The notes: a model not told the origin generated them from the sequence alone. DNA of 42,750 bases from an uncultured Alphaproteobacteria bacterium (GCA_944392155.1 CALXVR010000013.1:1-42750), one strand, 5' to 3'. Positions 15,518 to 24,696 are shown, counted from the stretch's first letter. Numbers and translations are program-made.

Positions 15518-16510
15518 ATGGAAACAAAAGTTAAACTGGTTAAAGATTTGATTACAAGTCTTGGCCTAACAAAACAAGAAGTGCTCGATGTGGTGCTTTT
15601 TTTGGTATCTGATAAGAAGTTAGTTCTGGCTGATTTTCCTCAAATTCAGAGTAAATTTAGGCAGATTGTTGAGTTACACGGATTGCTGAACAAGCAATTT
15701 GAGAATCTTCTGCAAGGCGAGGATGATTGGTTGGAACAAAGTTCGGCGTCTCCTGAAAAAGAGGTGGAAGTTAAACCAAAGAGAAAGTATACCAAAAGGG
15801 CAAAAACCGCTTCAAAGGAAGAGAAACCAAAGAGGAAGTATACCAAAAAGGCGGAAACAGCTTCAAATGCGGAGAAACCTAAAAGAAAGTATACTAAGCA
15901 TACGCAACAGTCTTCTCCCGAGAGTTTGTCAAAGGTAGAGGAGACGAATGTTGCCGTTCCTCAAAAGGCGTTGTCTGAAAGCGTGGATATTTCTTCCGAG
16001 AAAGCTGCGGAAAAAGCTCTTGCTCAGAAAGAGCCAAACAAAATTAAAAAAACAGAAATTTTAGAGCAGAATCGTAAGGATATTTTGCCTTCTAAAAATG
16101 ATGTTGACGATTTGGCTATGGGAAAGGTCTTAACTTGTAAACTTTTGTATCTGACGAAAGAAGGTCTTCATCTTTCTGACAGAGCGCTGAATTCTCTTAA
16201 TCCGGAAGGGGTACAAGTTCCGTATCGTATCAATGGTAAGTTTTTTATTTTGCGGATTTATGATGAGGCGCAAGGTCTGACTTTGAAAGAGGCTGTGGCT
16301 TACGCCAAAAAACTGCCACGTTTGAACGACAAGCCGTGGATGGTATTAACACCACAGCAAAAAGAAAGTTGTTTGGCTGTGAAAGCTGATTTAAATGAGG
16401 CTTTGAAAAAAGTCGGCGGAGATTTGTTTGACGGTGGTTACTTAACAAATCCGCCTTCTTATGGTAAAAAAGGCGAAAAAATTCGTTTTGCCGTTGATGT
16501 TGAATTGTAA
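15518..16510 (+). CDS. Hypothetical protein with KPKRKYTK repeats
   Basis: Not recognised. 330 residues in three parts: an N-terminal helical region (1-75, LVKDLITSLGLTKQEVLDVV), a basic low-complexity linker with three 17-residue repeats starting KPKRKYTK at 86, 103 and 120, and a C-terminal globular domain from about 195 (LYLTKEGLHLSDRALNSL to KIRFAVDVEL). The repeats resemble the basic tails or AT-hook-like elements of DNA-binding proteins, so nucleic-acid binding is a reasonable guess. No ribosome site; TTTTAGAT is in the leader. Confidence 0.7.
   Translation: METKVKLVKDLITSLGLTKQEVLDVVLFLVSDKKLVLADFPQIQSKFRQIVELHGLLNKQFENLLQGEDDWLEQSSASPEKEVEVKPKRKYTKRAKTASKEEKPKRKYTKKAETASNAEKPKRKYTKHTQQSSPESLSKVEETNVAVPQKALSESVDISSEKAAEKALAQKEPNKIKKTEILEQNRKDILPSKNDVDDLAMGKVLTCKLLYLTKEGLHLSDRALNSLNPEGVQVPYRINGKFFILRIYDEAQGLTLKEAVAYAKKLPRLNDKPWMVLTPQQKESCLAVKADLNEALKKVGGDLFDGGYLTNPPSYGKKGEKIRFAVDVEL
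15773..15925 (+). repeat. 51-bp coding tandem repeat, three copies
   Basis: Three in-frame 51-bp units each code for KPKRKYTK plus nine variable residues rich in Ala, Ser, Thr and Glu. Confidence 0.85.
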
Positions 16511-16527
16511 AACGGATGGCTTATATC

Positions 16528-16562
16528 AAAAAGCGTTTCTCTTTGCAGAAACGCTTTTTTTT
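16528..16562 (+). terminator. Terminator after the KPKRKYTK-repeat gene
   Basis: AAGCGTTTCT pairs with AGAAACGCTT around CTTTGC, followed by eight T. Confidence 0.9.
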
Positions 16563-16659
16563 AGGTTTTAATAAAGGATAACCTAAACTTGGCATTGATT
16601 ACATGTAAAAAAATATGATATAAAAAGTAAAATTTAATTTTAGTTCGGAAGAGGGAACC

Positions 16660-17130
16660 ATGCTTAAAAATGATGTTGTTATAAGAGATGCTAAGGTTGA
16701 GGATTTTGGTTTTATTCTTGAAGCAAACGCAGCAATTCTTGAAAAAAATTCGGATATGGTTTCCCAAAATGAGGAAAAATTAAAAAAAGATTTATTCGGT
16801 CGTCAAGCCAAAGCCAAAGTTGTTGTTGCTGAAGTTGAGGGAAAAACAGTTGGAATGGCTTTGTATGCAAAAACATATTTTGCAAATGTCGGAGAATTGA
16901 TGTGGGTTAGTCAGATGTATGTCGAACCTCATTTTAGAAACCGTAAACAATGGATTGCACCGGCATTGATGGCGGAGTTAATTAAGATTGCGCAGAAAAA
17001 GAAGTGGGAATACATTTGCTGGGCAACTGATATCGGAAACAATATTCCTAAAAAGTTATCGCAAAAGTTGGGCGCTAAAGCTTTGGATAATTTTATGATG
17101 TATGCACTGCCTTTGAAGGAAGAAGACTAG
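16660..17130 (+). CDS. GNAT-family N-acetyltransferase
   Basis: 156 residues, one GNAT domain. It starts IRDAKVEDFGFILEAN, has strands VVVAEVEGKTVGMALYAKTY and WVSQMYVEPHFRNRKQWIAP, where the Arg/Asn-rich turn should hold acetyl-CoA, and ends with the cofactor-side helix KLSQKLGAKALDNFMMYALP. Substrate unknown; a small amine or amino acid is typical. GAAGAGGG precedes the start. The metallophosphoesterase gene follows after 22 bases. Confidence 0.85.
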   Translation: MLKNDVVIRDAKVEDFGFILEANAAILEKNSDMVSQNEEKLKKDLFGRQAKAKVVVAEVEGKTVGMALYAKTYFANVGELMWVSQMYVEPHFRNRKQWIAPALMAELIKIAQKKKWEYICWATDIGNNIPKKLSQKLGAKALDNFMMYALPLKEED

Positions 17131-17152
17131 ATATTAAATTAAGGAAGAGCTG

Positions 17153-18151
17153 ATGAACAGAAAGTGGAGAAAACGTCTGGGACTCTGTGGATGGGGACTC
17201 GTTTTTGTAGCTTTATTTATGGTGTCTCTTCGGAGTTTTGTCGTAGAGTCCTTTAATGATGCGGAGTATCGGAGTTTTTTGGCCCCGGCCGGAAAGATAT
17301 TTGCTCATGATAAACAAAAGTTTTCTTTTGCAGCGGTTAGTGATACCGGAGCCAGAAATGAGCCAATTGAAAGAATCTTGGAAAAAATAAGACACAGCAG
17401 AGCAAAATTTGTTTTGTATGTGGGGGACCTTGTTCGCTACAGAAACCCAAGCCATTTTAAATGGATTGCAGATGAAATTGATGAAAAATTGGGACGTGTG
17501 CCTTTGTATGCGGTTCCGGGAAATCATGAAATATATTCTGTGAACGGGATTTTTGATAAGACTTTGTATCAAGAGTTATTTGGACAAGGTTATTATTGGT
17601 TTAGTTACGGAAATGTGTTGTTTATCGGTTTAGACTCTTCAACTTCAGCTTATGATGATGAACAATTATTGTGGTTGGAAAAGACTCTTGATAAAATACG
17701 TCCGCAGTTTAAGTATTGTATCATTTACTCTCATGTTCCGCCGATTAATGTGAAAGCCCCGAATTCTCATCGTTTGTTTGATGGTGCCAGAGAGCGTTTT
17801 GCAAAAGTAATTAAGAATAAAGGCGTTGACTTAATGATTTCGGGGCATGTACATCATTTTTCAGAGAGTGAGTTTGCCGGTATTCCTTTAGTTACTTTGC
17901 CTTCTTCGGGACAACCCATTCGTTCTGATATCAGGAAGTTTGGTTATGTGGAATTTGATGTTGATGCATCCGGTGTTAGTAAAATTAAGCCGATTTATGT
18001 CGATGCCGATGATGATATGGAGCATTTTGAAGCCTTTATGAGTAATGCGTTGGTTGATGAAGACATAAATGCTGTTGCGATTTGGATTTTTGTTGTTGGC
18101 GGAATTTTGGTGGTGCTTAATCTTTGGTTAAGACGGCGAAGAAAAAGATAA
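17153..18151 (+). CDS. Membrane-anchored calcineurin-like metallophosphoesterase
   Basis: 332 residues. Metal-binding motifs occur in order: VSDTGARN (about 62), YVGDLVRY (about 88), VPGNHEIY (about 120), YSHVPP (about 188) and SGHVHHF (about 228). The D-x-G, GD, GNHE, H and GH-x-H pattern is nearest to purple acid phosphatase-like enzymes. One hydrophobic segment at about 12-28 and another at about 303-323 (IWIFVVGGILVVLNLWL, then basic residues) suggest that the catalytic domain faces the periplasm between two anchors. Substrate unknown. AGGAAGAG precedes ATG. Confidence 0.88.
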   Translation: MNRKWRKRLGLCGWGLVFVALFMVSLRSFVVESFNDAEYRSFLAPAGKIFAHDKQKFSFAAVSDTGARNEPIERILEKIRHSRAKFVLYVGDLVRYRNPSHFKWIADEIDEKLGRVPLYAVPGNHEIYSVNGIFDKTLYQELFGQGYYWFSYGNVLFIGLDSSTSAYDDEQLLWLEKTLDKIRPQFKYCIIYSHVPPINVKAPNSHRLFDGARERFAKVIKNKGVDLMISGHVHHFSESEFAGIPLVTLPSSGQPIRSDIRKFGYVEFDVDASGVSKIKPIYVDADDDMEHFEAFMSNALVDEDINAVAIWIFVVGGILVVLNLWLRRRRKR

Positions 18152-18170
18152 TCTTGGATGGAGAAGTTTA

Positions 18171-18527
18171 GTGCGGTTGGGTGTTGGATGCGACATAGAA
18201 GAAATAAGCCGTTTTGAAAAACTTATAAATAAACAGGAGTTTGTACGGTTGATTTATTTGCCGGATGAGGAGAAATATTGTCTGGGAAAAAGTCGGCCAC
18301 AACAGCATTTCGCCGCTATTTTTTGTGGTAAGGAAGCCGTTATAAAAGCTTTAGGAAATTTGGAAATTGATAAAATCGGTTTTTTGGATATGGAGATTTC
18401 ACATTTGCCGAATGGTTGTCCTCAAGTAAGAATTTTGAAAGAAATCGGTTGTGATTTAGAGGTTAAACTCAGTTTATCTCATTGTAAAACCATGGCTATG
18501 GCTCAAGCGACAGCCGTAATTCGCTAG
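18171..18527 (+). CDS. acpS: Holo-[acyl-carrier-protein] synthase
   Basis: 118 residues. AcpS transfers phosphopantetheine from CoA to apo-ACP for fatty acid synthesis. The magnesium-binding GCDIEEISRFEK (Asp8) and FCGKEAVIKAL (Glu55) motifs are both present. The start is GTG at 18171 with a GGAGAAG site nine bases upstream; it opens the conserved RLGVGCDIE strand. It lies 20 bases after the phosphoesterase gene. Confidence 0.93.
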   Translation: MRLGVGCDIEEISRFEKLINKQEFVRLIYLPDEEKYCLGKSRPQQHFAAIFCGKEAVIKALGNLEIDKIGFLDMEISHLPNGCPQVRILKEIGCDLEVKLSLSHCKTMAMAQATAVIR

Positions 18528-18615
18528 CTGTTTCATATTTTCGGATAAAAATATTGCACTTTGAGATGAAAAAGTGTACATATTTTGCGTTAATTTTTAA
18601 AAATTTAGATAGATT

Positions 18616-19215
18616 ATGGTACAAAAAATTATTGTTTGCAGTCGGAGCCAAGAAAAAACCGATGAAGTTAGGAATGTTTTGCAAAAATATGGAATAGAAG
18701 TTGTTTCCATTGCAGAGCTCGGTATTGAGAATTTGGACGATGTCAGGGATGTTGCTCGACAAGTGGGAGCTTTGGTTGCTTTGGATGTGGCAAATATGAC
18801 CGGAGAATGTTGTTTATGCGATGATTGCATGTTGACGGTTAACGCATTGGCAGAGCAGAAAAAAATGTTTAATTTGCGTATAGACGTTGAAAATGCAGAT
18901 AAGCAGATGGATGAAGTCTTGGATGTTTTGGGCAAAAATAATGAATATGACCGAAATGCGTTGATGACGTGTGTTTTGGTCTTGGCCTTTCCTTCAAACG
19001 GAGATAAGAAGCAAGAAACACATATGTTTTTGGGAGAGGTTAAAGGTCGTATTTCGCCGTTTAAGTATTCCGGTTCGGGAAATGATTTTGAACGGATTTT
19101 TTCGCCAAACGGCTATAGGCAGACTTTAGCTCAAATTCAGATTGAAGAAAAAAATCAGATTTCTCACGTCGGCGGAGCTTTGCATGATTTGGCTGCATTT
19201 TTGACGAATGAATGA
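18616..19215 (+). CDS. Degenerate Ham1/RdgB (ITPase)-like protein
   Basis: 199 residues. The order of Ham1/RdgB elements is clear: an N-terminal KIIVCSRSQEKTDEVRNVL strand-helix, a DD motif (69-70), GEVKGRIS at 140-147 and SPNGYRQTLAQIQIEEKNQI at 163-182. Key residues differ. The usual GFGYDPIF is GNDFERIF (155-162), the final SHR is SHV (183-185), and CDDCMLTVNAL replaces SDDSGLxVDAL. Canonical enzymes hydrolyse ITP, dITP and XTP; this one may be inactive or have a new substrate. Extra cysteines (ECCLCDDC, 64-71) are unusual. The leader TTTAGATAGATT has no ribosome site. Confidence 0.72.
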   Translation: MVQKIIVCSRSQEKTDEVRNVLQKYGIEVVSIAELGIENLDDVRDVARQVGALVALDVANMTGECCLCDDCMLTVNALAEQKKMFNLRIDVENADKQMDEVLDVLGKNNEYDRNALMTCVLVLAFPSNGDKKQETHMFLGEVKGRISPFKYSGSGNDFERIFSPNGYRQTLAQIQIEEKNQISHVGGALHDLAAFLTNE

Positions 19216-19233
19216 AAAGATTGTTTTCTTGAG

Positions 19234-19265
19234 AAAGAGGTTCAGTTATGAGCCTCTTTTTTTTG
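19234..19265 (+). terminator. Terminator after the Ham1-like gene
   Basis: AAAGAGGTTC pairs with GAGCCTCTTT (one wobble or mismatch), followed by a T run. Confidence 0.75.
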
Positions 19266-19271
19266 TGAAGA

Positions 19272-19300
19272 TTGACAGAAGGTTTTATGTTGATTAAAGT
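19272..19300 (+). promoter_or_regulatory. rnhB promoter
   Basis: TTGACA (19272-19277), 17-base spacer, TAAAGT (19295-19300), 24 bases before the ATG. Confidence 0.65.
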
Positions 19301-19323
19301 ATGGCTTTAATTATGGAGGAAAA

Positions 19324-19950
19324 ATGCCTGATTTTGAGTTGGAAAAAAGTTTGGATTGTATTGTTGCCGGCGTGGATGAGGCAGGGCGAGGACCTTGGGC
19401 CGGTCCGGTTGTTGCCGGGGCGGTGGTGATTGCTGACAAAAATTTGTGTCCGGAGCTCTTAAACGGACTTGATGACTCTAAAAAAATATCCTCTAAAAAA
19501 CGCGAAGTTTTGTATGAAAAGCTCCGTGAAGAAGAAAAACTCGGTAAAATTTATATCGGAATCGGGCAGGCGAGTGCTGAAGAGATTGATAAATATAATA
19601 TTTTGCAAGCCACATTCTTGGCGATGAGACGTGCTGCCGAAAATTTGAAGATTAAGCCTGAATTTGCGATTGTGGATGGTAACCAAACGCCGAAAAATTT
19701 TCCTTGCCCAACCAAAACAGTGGTCAAAGGTGATGCGCGCTGTATGTCTATTGCCGCGGCTTCTATTGCGGCAAAAGTTTATCGTGACCATTTGATGGCT
19801 GATTTGGCGCAAAAATATCCGTATTATGCTTTTGAAAAAAATGCGGGTTATGGTACAAAAGCACATATTGAAGGCTTAAAACAACACGGAGTTACGCCGG
19901 AGCACAGAAAGTCTTATCGGCCGATTCAGGAAATTTTACAAAAAGCTTAA
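19324..19950 (+). CDS. rnhB: Ribonuclease HII
   Basis: 208 residues. It cuts the RNA strand of RNA/DNA hybrids and removes single ribonucleotides from DNA. The catalytic acids are in VDEAGRG (Asp18, Glu19), the VDGN motif and GDARCMSIAAASIAAKVYRD. DDSKK and the final YGTKAH are further hallmarks. A TGGAGGA ribosome site precedes the ATG, unlike the orphan genes around it. Confidence 0.96.
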   Translation: MPDFELEKSLDCIVAGVDEAGRGPWAGPVVAGAVVIADKNLCPELLNGLDDSKKISSKKREVLYEKLREEEKLGKIYIGIGQASAEEIDKYNILQATFLAMRRAAENLKIKPEFAIVDGNQTPKNFPCPTKTVVKGDARCMSIAAASIAAKVYRDHLMADLAQKYPYYAFEKNAGYGTKAHIEGLKQHGVTPEHRKSYRPIQEILQKA

Positions 19951-19957
19951 AGAAAAA

Positions 19958-20007
19958 TTGACAAAAAAATAAAATCACTTCATAATTCGGTCAAATAAAC
20001 CCGAATT
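19958..20007 (+). promoter_or_regulatory. Promoter overlapped by an inverted repeat (likely operator)
   Basis: TTGACA (19958-19963), 17-base spacer, CATAAT (19981-19986). The repeat AATTCGG (19984-19990), N10, CCGAATT (20001-20007) straddles the -10 and expected start point, as a repressor site would. It could also act as a weak terminator for rnhB, since T-rich sequence follows. Confidence 0.6.
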
Positions 20008-20031
20008 ATTTTATTTTAAATTTTAGATATT

Positions 20032-20598
20032 ATGAACGCGAAAGAATTAACTCAAGCTCTGAATCAGATTCATCTTGAATGTAGTGTTATTGAAACTTTG
20101 CTTGCTCAATACAGAGCGCATGCAGGCAGTGAAAACATTAAACGTTTAGCCAGATTGCTTTCTGACATTCATATGAACTTTATCAGTGATATCACCGATA
20201 AATGGTGTCGGGAAGAGTTGGAAAAGCAGATTGAAAAATATGCTGATGTTTGCCGGCAGATTATGTATAAGCCGCAGATTATCAGTATTAATCCGCCAAT
20301 GCTGGTGGATGTTTTTAATGTTTTGTTACGAAGCTCATACAAGTATCTTTCTTCTGAAGATACGAAGCATGTGATGATTATAACGGCAAATATGATGGAA
20401 ATTGCCGATAGTCAATTATCGGAAGGCTTGTTTAATGAGCTCTTATATTGGTTTGAAGCATTGGATTTTGACGAGCCGTGGGAAGCTGTGGCCAGAATCC
20501 CCCGTGTCAAAGAAATGATACAAGAGGAACAAGACAAGATGATGCAACAGCATATTGAAAGAACCATTAAAAATGGTAAGAACTTTCCTAAGGCTTGA
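20032..20598 (+). CDS. Hypothetical helical protein, first of a tandem pair
   Basis: Not recognised. 188 residues, predicted all helical, no signal peptide. A middle segment (DVCRQIMYKPQIISINPPML and SYKYL) lines up with DICSWILMKPELRETYPPVF and EYKYL in the next gene, and RIPRVKEMIQ with RIPRFRKILE near both C-termini. The two thus look like diverged duplicates. It is translated from ATG behind TTTAGATATT with no ribosome site. The next gene begins 27 bases after its stop. Confidence 0.75.
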   Translation: MNAKELTQALNQIHLECSVIETLLAQYRAHAGSENIKRLARLLSDIHMNFISDITDKWCREELEKQIEKYADVCRQIMYKPQIISINPPMLVDVFNVLLRSSYKYLSSEDTKHVMIITANMMEIADSQLSEGLFNELLYWFEALDFDEPWEAVARIPRVKEMIQEEQDKMMQQHIERTIKNGKNFPKA

Positions 20599-20625
20599 TT
20601 TTAAAACCTTTAAAACTTTAATGCT

Positions 20626-21201
20626 ATGAAGCAAGAAAATATGCTTAAAGCTCTGAAAAGACTGTATTTGGTCTCAGAACTAACAGAAAGTGTATGCGCG
20701 CAAATTGCACATGAGGATGAATGGGAAAACAAGCTCTTGATGAAAGAGACTATTCTGAAGCTTATGGGGCAAAAAGATGACGGCAAAGTGAAAAATGATG
20801 AAGAATTAAAAGTCTGGAACTATTCCGTAATGTATCAATGTGTGATGCATTTTCAGGATATATGTTCTTGGATCTTGATGAAGCCGGAACTACGCGAAAC
20901 ATATCCGCCTGTTTTCGGTCATTTATTTGCTCAGCTTTGCAAGCTTGAATACAAATATTTGGAAGGGATTACGATTGCCGAGCAAGTGGCTGAGGTGCTG
21001 CTTGTATGGGAAGAAAAAATCCCAGACAAAGATTTGGAGGAAATGTTTGGGGTCTTTCTGATAGAGAATCTTTGCTTGGACGAGCTTAATAGAATTCCTC
21101 GTTTCAGAAAGATTTTGGAAAACGGAAATGTTGATGGCTTGCCATCTGATGAAGAGTTAGTGAGATTTTTGTCGGGGTTCAAAGATTTGCCCTCGGCATA
21201 G
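20626..21201 (+). CDS. Hypothetical helical protein, second of a tandem pair
   Basis: Not recognised. 191 residues, helical and acidic, cytoplasmic by appearance. It shares the MKPELRETYPP region and the C-terminal RIPRFRKIL motif with the preceding gene. They form a two-gene operon closed by a terminator at 21217. No ribosome site is visible before ATG. The conserved KP-N5-PP core suggests a family with its own fold. Confidence 0.75.
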   Translation: MKQENMLKALKRLYLVSELTESVCAQIAHEDEWENKLLMKETILKLMGQKDDGKVKNDEELKVWNYSVMYQCVMHFQDICSWILMKPELRETYPPVFGHLFAQLCKLEYKYLEGITIAEQVAEVLLVWEEKIPDKDLEEMFGVFLIENLCLDELNRIPRFRKILENGNVDGLPSDEELVRFLSGFKDLPSA

Positions 21202-21216
21202 GACTTAAAAAAAGAG

Positions 21217-21252
21217 AACGACTTTACGTTTTGGCGTAAGGTCGTTTTTTTT
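21217..21252 (+). terminator. Terminator after the tandem orphan pair
   Basis: AACGACTTTACG (21217-21228) pairs with CGTAAGGTCGTT (21235-21246), one G-T, followed by eight T. Confidence 0.92.
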
Positions 21253-21285
21253 GTTTGAAAAATTAGAAGATTAAGGAAACAAAGG

Positions 21286-21328
21286 GATTCCTTAAGATTT
21301 TTTTTGATTCTTGTTAATAAATTTATAA
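21286..21328 (+). promoter_or_regulatory. Candidate ccrM control region: two GANTC sites and a CtrA-like box
   Basis: GATTC occurs at 21286-21290 and 21306-21310, both GANTC, the site CcrM methylates. TTAA-N7-ATAA (21314-21328, TTAATAAATTTATAACC with flank) is one base from the CtrA box TTAA-N7-TTAA. In Caulobacter, CtrA activates ccrM and methylation of GANTC in its promoter affects timing. The same wiring here is inference. Confidence 0.5.
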
Positions 21329-21373
21329 CCATCTATCTCTCATACTGTCAGCAGAGTGATCATATAACCTTAG

Positions 21374-22486
<1,113 letters not shown>

Positions 22487-22504
22487 TCTTCAAAATCTGT
22501 TATA

Positions 22505-22532
22505 AAACCCGAGTTAGACCTCGGGTTTTTTT
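22505..22532 (+). terminator. ccrM terminator
   Basis: ACCCGAG (22507-22513) pairs with CTCGGGT (22520-22526), followed by seven T. Confidence 0.9.
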
Positions 22533-22624
22533 GTAAAAAAGTCTGATAAAATTATTGTATGAGAAGAATTTATGATTTATATTCTAACGAAATGTGAAGA
22601 TTGAGTTGATGTTGAAGCTGATTA

Positions 22625-23746
22625 ATGCAAAAGTGGAATAAAAAAAATAATAAAAACGGACATAATCCGGTAAGAAAAAATGAGCAACCCGTGCAAAAAA
22701 ATTTTGCAGCGATTGATTTGGGCACAAATTCTTGTCGGTTGGTTATTGCAAGTCCAACTCCGGCTTCTTTTCGTATTGTTGAAACTTTTTCCAAAATTAC
22801 GCGTTTGGGGGAGGGTATCATTAATGACAATGAACTCTCTCGTCCGGCTATGCGCCGAACAATTAATGCATTGAAGGTTTGCGCCGGTGTGATTGAGGAA
22901 TATGCGCCGATTTATCGTTCGCGTTTTGTGGCAACGGCAGCTTGCAGAAGAGCAAAAAATTGTAAGGAATTTTTGGAGCTGGTTAAAAAAGAAACCGGTT
23001 TGACGATTGAAACGATTTCTTCCAAAGAAGAGTCTCGTTTGGCCGTGGTCGGATGTATTCCACTTTTGAATCGAAGCATTAAAAGAGCTTTGGTCTTTGA
23101 TATCGGCGGAGGTTCTACCGAAATATCTTTGGCGCGCATAACCAACAGCGGTAAAACTTTTATTGAGGGATTTGTTTCTTTGCCTTATGGCGTGGTTACG
23201 GTGTCAGAGGCTTTTCCTTCGCAAGATATGACTAATTTGGCTTATGATACAATTATTGAAAGAACCCACAAATTGCTTAAAGAATTTGATGAAAAACACC
23301 AAATCAGCGAAGCAATTAAACGACAAGAAATTCAGGTTATCGGAACGTCAGGGACGGTTACGGTTTTGGGGGCGGTTCATCTGAATTTGCCGCGATATAA
23401 TCGTTCCGCCGTGGATGGGATATCAATTACTAAGCAGGATGTTGACAGAGCTATCACCAAAATTAAACGTTTGGGCGATGAGGGACGAAAAAGACATCCT
23501 TGTATCGGGGCGCAAAAGGCTGATTTAACAATGGCCGGTTGCGCGATTATTGAAGGACTTTGTTCTTTTTGGCCGATTGAGGAGATTACGGTGGCAGATC
23601 GTGGCATTCGGGAAGGAATTTTGCTTGATTTGATGCATAGCAATCAAAATAAGCCACATTTCGGAAAAAAGAAAAAAGTTCGTCCGCCTTTCAGGCGTTT
23701 TGGCGCGGATGCCGGAAAATTTGCTAAAACAAAACAGGAAAAATAA
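22625..23746 (+). CDS. Ppx/GppA phosphatase family protein, copy 1
   Basis: 373 residues. The family degrades polyphosphate (Ppx) or pppGpp (GppA); the sequence alone does not separate them. The actin-like phosphate loop AAIDLGTNSCRLVIA starts at about 28, TAACRRAKN follows, a Glu in SSKEESRLAVVG fits the catalytic glutamate, and FDIGGGSTEISLA is phosphate loop 2. The last 50 residues are basic (KKKKVRPPFRRFG). The first 25 residues are also basic; a GTG at 22691 is an alternative start. Two bases separate it from copy 2. Confidence 0.88.
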   Translation: MQKWNKKNNKNGHNPVRKNEQPVQKNFAAIDLGTNSCRLVIASPTPASFRIVETFSKITRLGEGIINDNELSRPAMRRTINALKVCAGVIEEYAPIYRSRFVATAACRRAKNCKEFLELVKKETGLTIETISSKEESRLAVVGCIPLLNRSIKRALVFDIGGGSTEISLARITNSGKTFIEGFVSLPYGVVTVSEAFPSQDMTNLAYDTIIERTHKLLKEFDEKHQISEAIKRQEIQVIGTSGTVTVLGAVHLNLPRYNRSAVDGISITKQDVDRAITKIKRLGDEGRKRHPCIGAQKADLTMAGCAIIEGLCSFWPIEEITVADRGIREGILLDLMHSNQNKPHFGKKKKVRPPFRRFGADAGKFAKTKQEK

Positions 23747-23748
23747 AA

Positions 23749-24696
23749 ATGACTCAAAATGTTTTTGCCGCAATTGATTTGGGAACGCAGTCCAATCGGT
23801 TGTTGATTGCTGATGAAAACGGAAAAGAACTTTATAAAGATATTATTACCACCAGATTGGGTGAGGGAATGTATGCTCAGATGAAGTTTACGCCGGAGGC
23901 TGTGGAACGCGGTATAAATAGTTTTAAAAAATTTGCCGAAGATATGAAAAAATTCGGGGTTACAAAATATCGGGCGATTGCTACGGCGGCTTGTCGGATG
24001 GCGTCAAATGGTCCTGATTTTGTAAAGGCGGTAGAAGAAATCAGCGGTATAAAGCTTGAAGTGATTGACGGGTATGAAGAAGCCAGACTTAACCTTAAAG
24101 GTGCATTGGTTAATGCTAAGGGAAAAGCCCCTTATGTCTTGGTGTATGATTTGGGGGGAGGATCTACAGAGATTACTTTGGCGACCAATGAAGAAGATCC
24201 GAAAATTTTGCATACGGTATCTATTCCTTGGGGAGCCCGAAATGCATCAGAGGCGTTTGATTTGGCAGAATATGTTCCTGAAAATGCAGATAAGCTCAGG
24301 AAAGAAGTGGCCGGATATGTTGCTGATTTTTGTGAGAAAAGCAATTTGTCAGCATACAAAGATAAAGTTTGTTGCGTGGCTACGTCGAGTACTCCTCTTC
24401 GTTTAATTTCATGGGTTGAAAATTATGGCGATTATGATCGTGAACGAGCTGACGGAATTGAAGAGAAAATAGCTGGTTTTGATTCTGTTATTGCGGAAAT
24501 TAATGCAATGTCACGGGAGGCGTTGGCAAAGTCGCCGTATGTCGGTGAAAAAAGATCTTATATCTTTCAGGCGGCAACGGTTATTTTTAAAACAATTTAT
24601 GACGGCTTGGGAGTTCAAAAACTTACGGCATCTTTGAAAAGCGCTAAAGACGGAATTATTGAAGAATTGGTGGAAGAAAATGGCAAAACTCACTAA
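23749..24696 (+). CDS. Ppx/GppA phosphatase family protein, copy 2
   Basis: 315 residues, the bare two-lobed domain without the basic tails of copy 1. It has AAIDLGTQSNRLLIA (Gln where copy 1 has the usual Asn), a TAACRMASN motif, the GYEEARLNLKG glutamate and YDLGGGSTEITLA. The two copies are clearly homologous but well diverged, so the duplication is old. Its end overlaps rlmE by 17 bases, so translation is likely coupled. One copy may handle polyphosphate and the other pppGpp (inference). Confidence 0.87.
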   Translation: MTQNVFAAIDLGTQSNRLLIADENGKELYKDIITTRLGEGMYAQMKFTPEAVERGINSFKKFAEDMKKFGVTKYRAIATAACRMASNGPDFVKAVEEISGIKLEVIDGYEEARLNLKGALVNAKGKAPYVLVYDLGGGSTEITLATNEEDPKILHTVSIPWGARNASEAFDLAEYVPENADKLRKEVAGYVADFCEKSNLSAYKDKVCCVATSSTPLRLISWVENYGDYDRERADGIEEKIAGFDSVIAEINAMSREALAKSPYVGEKRSYIFQAATVIFKTIYDGLGVQKLTASLKSAKDGIIEELVEENGKTH

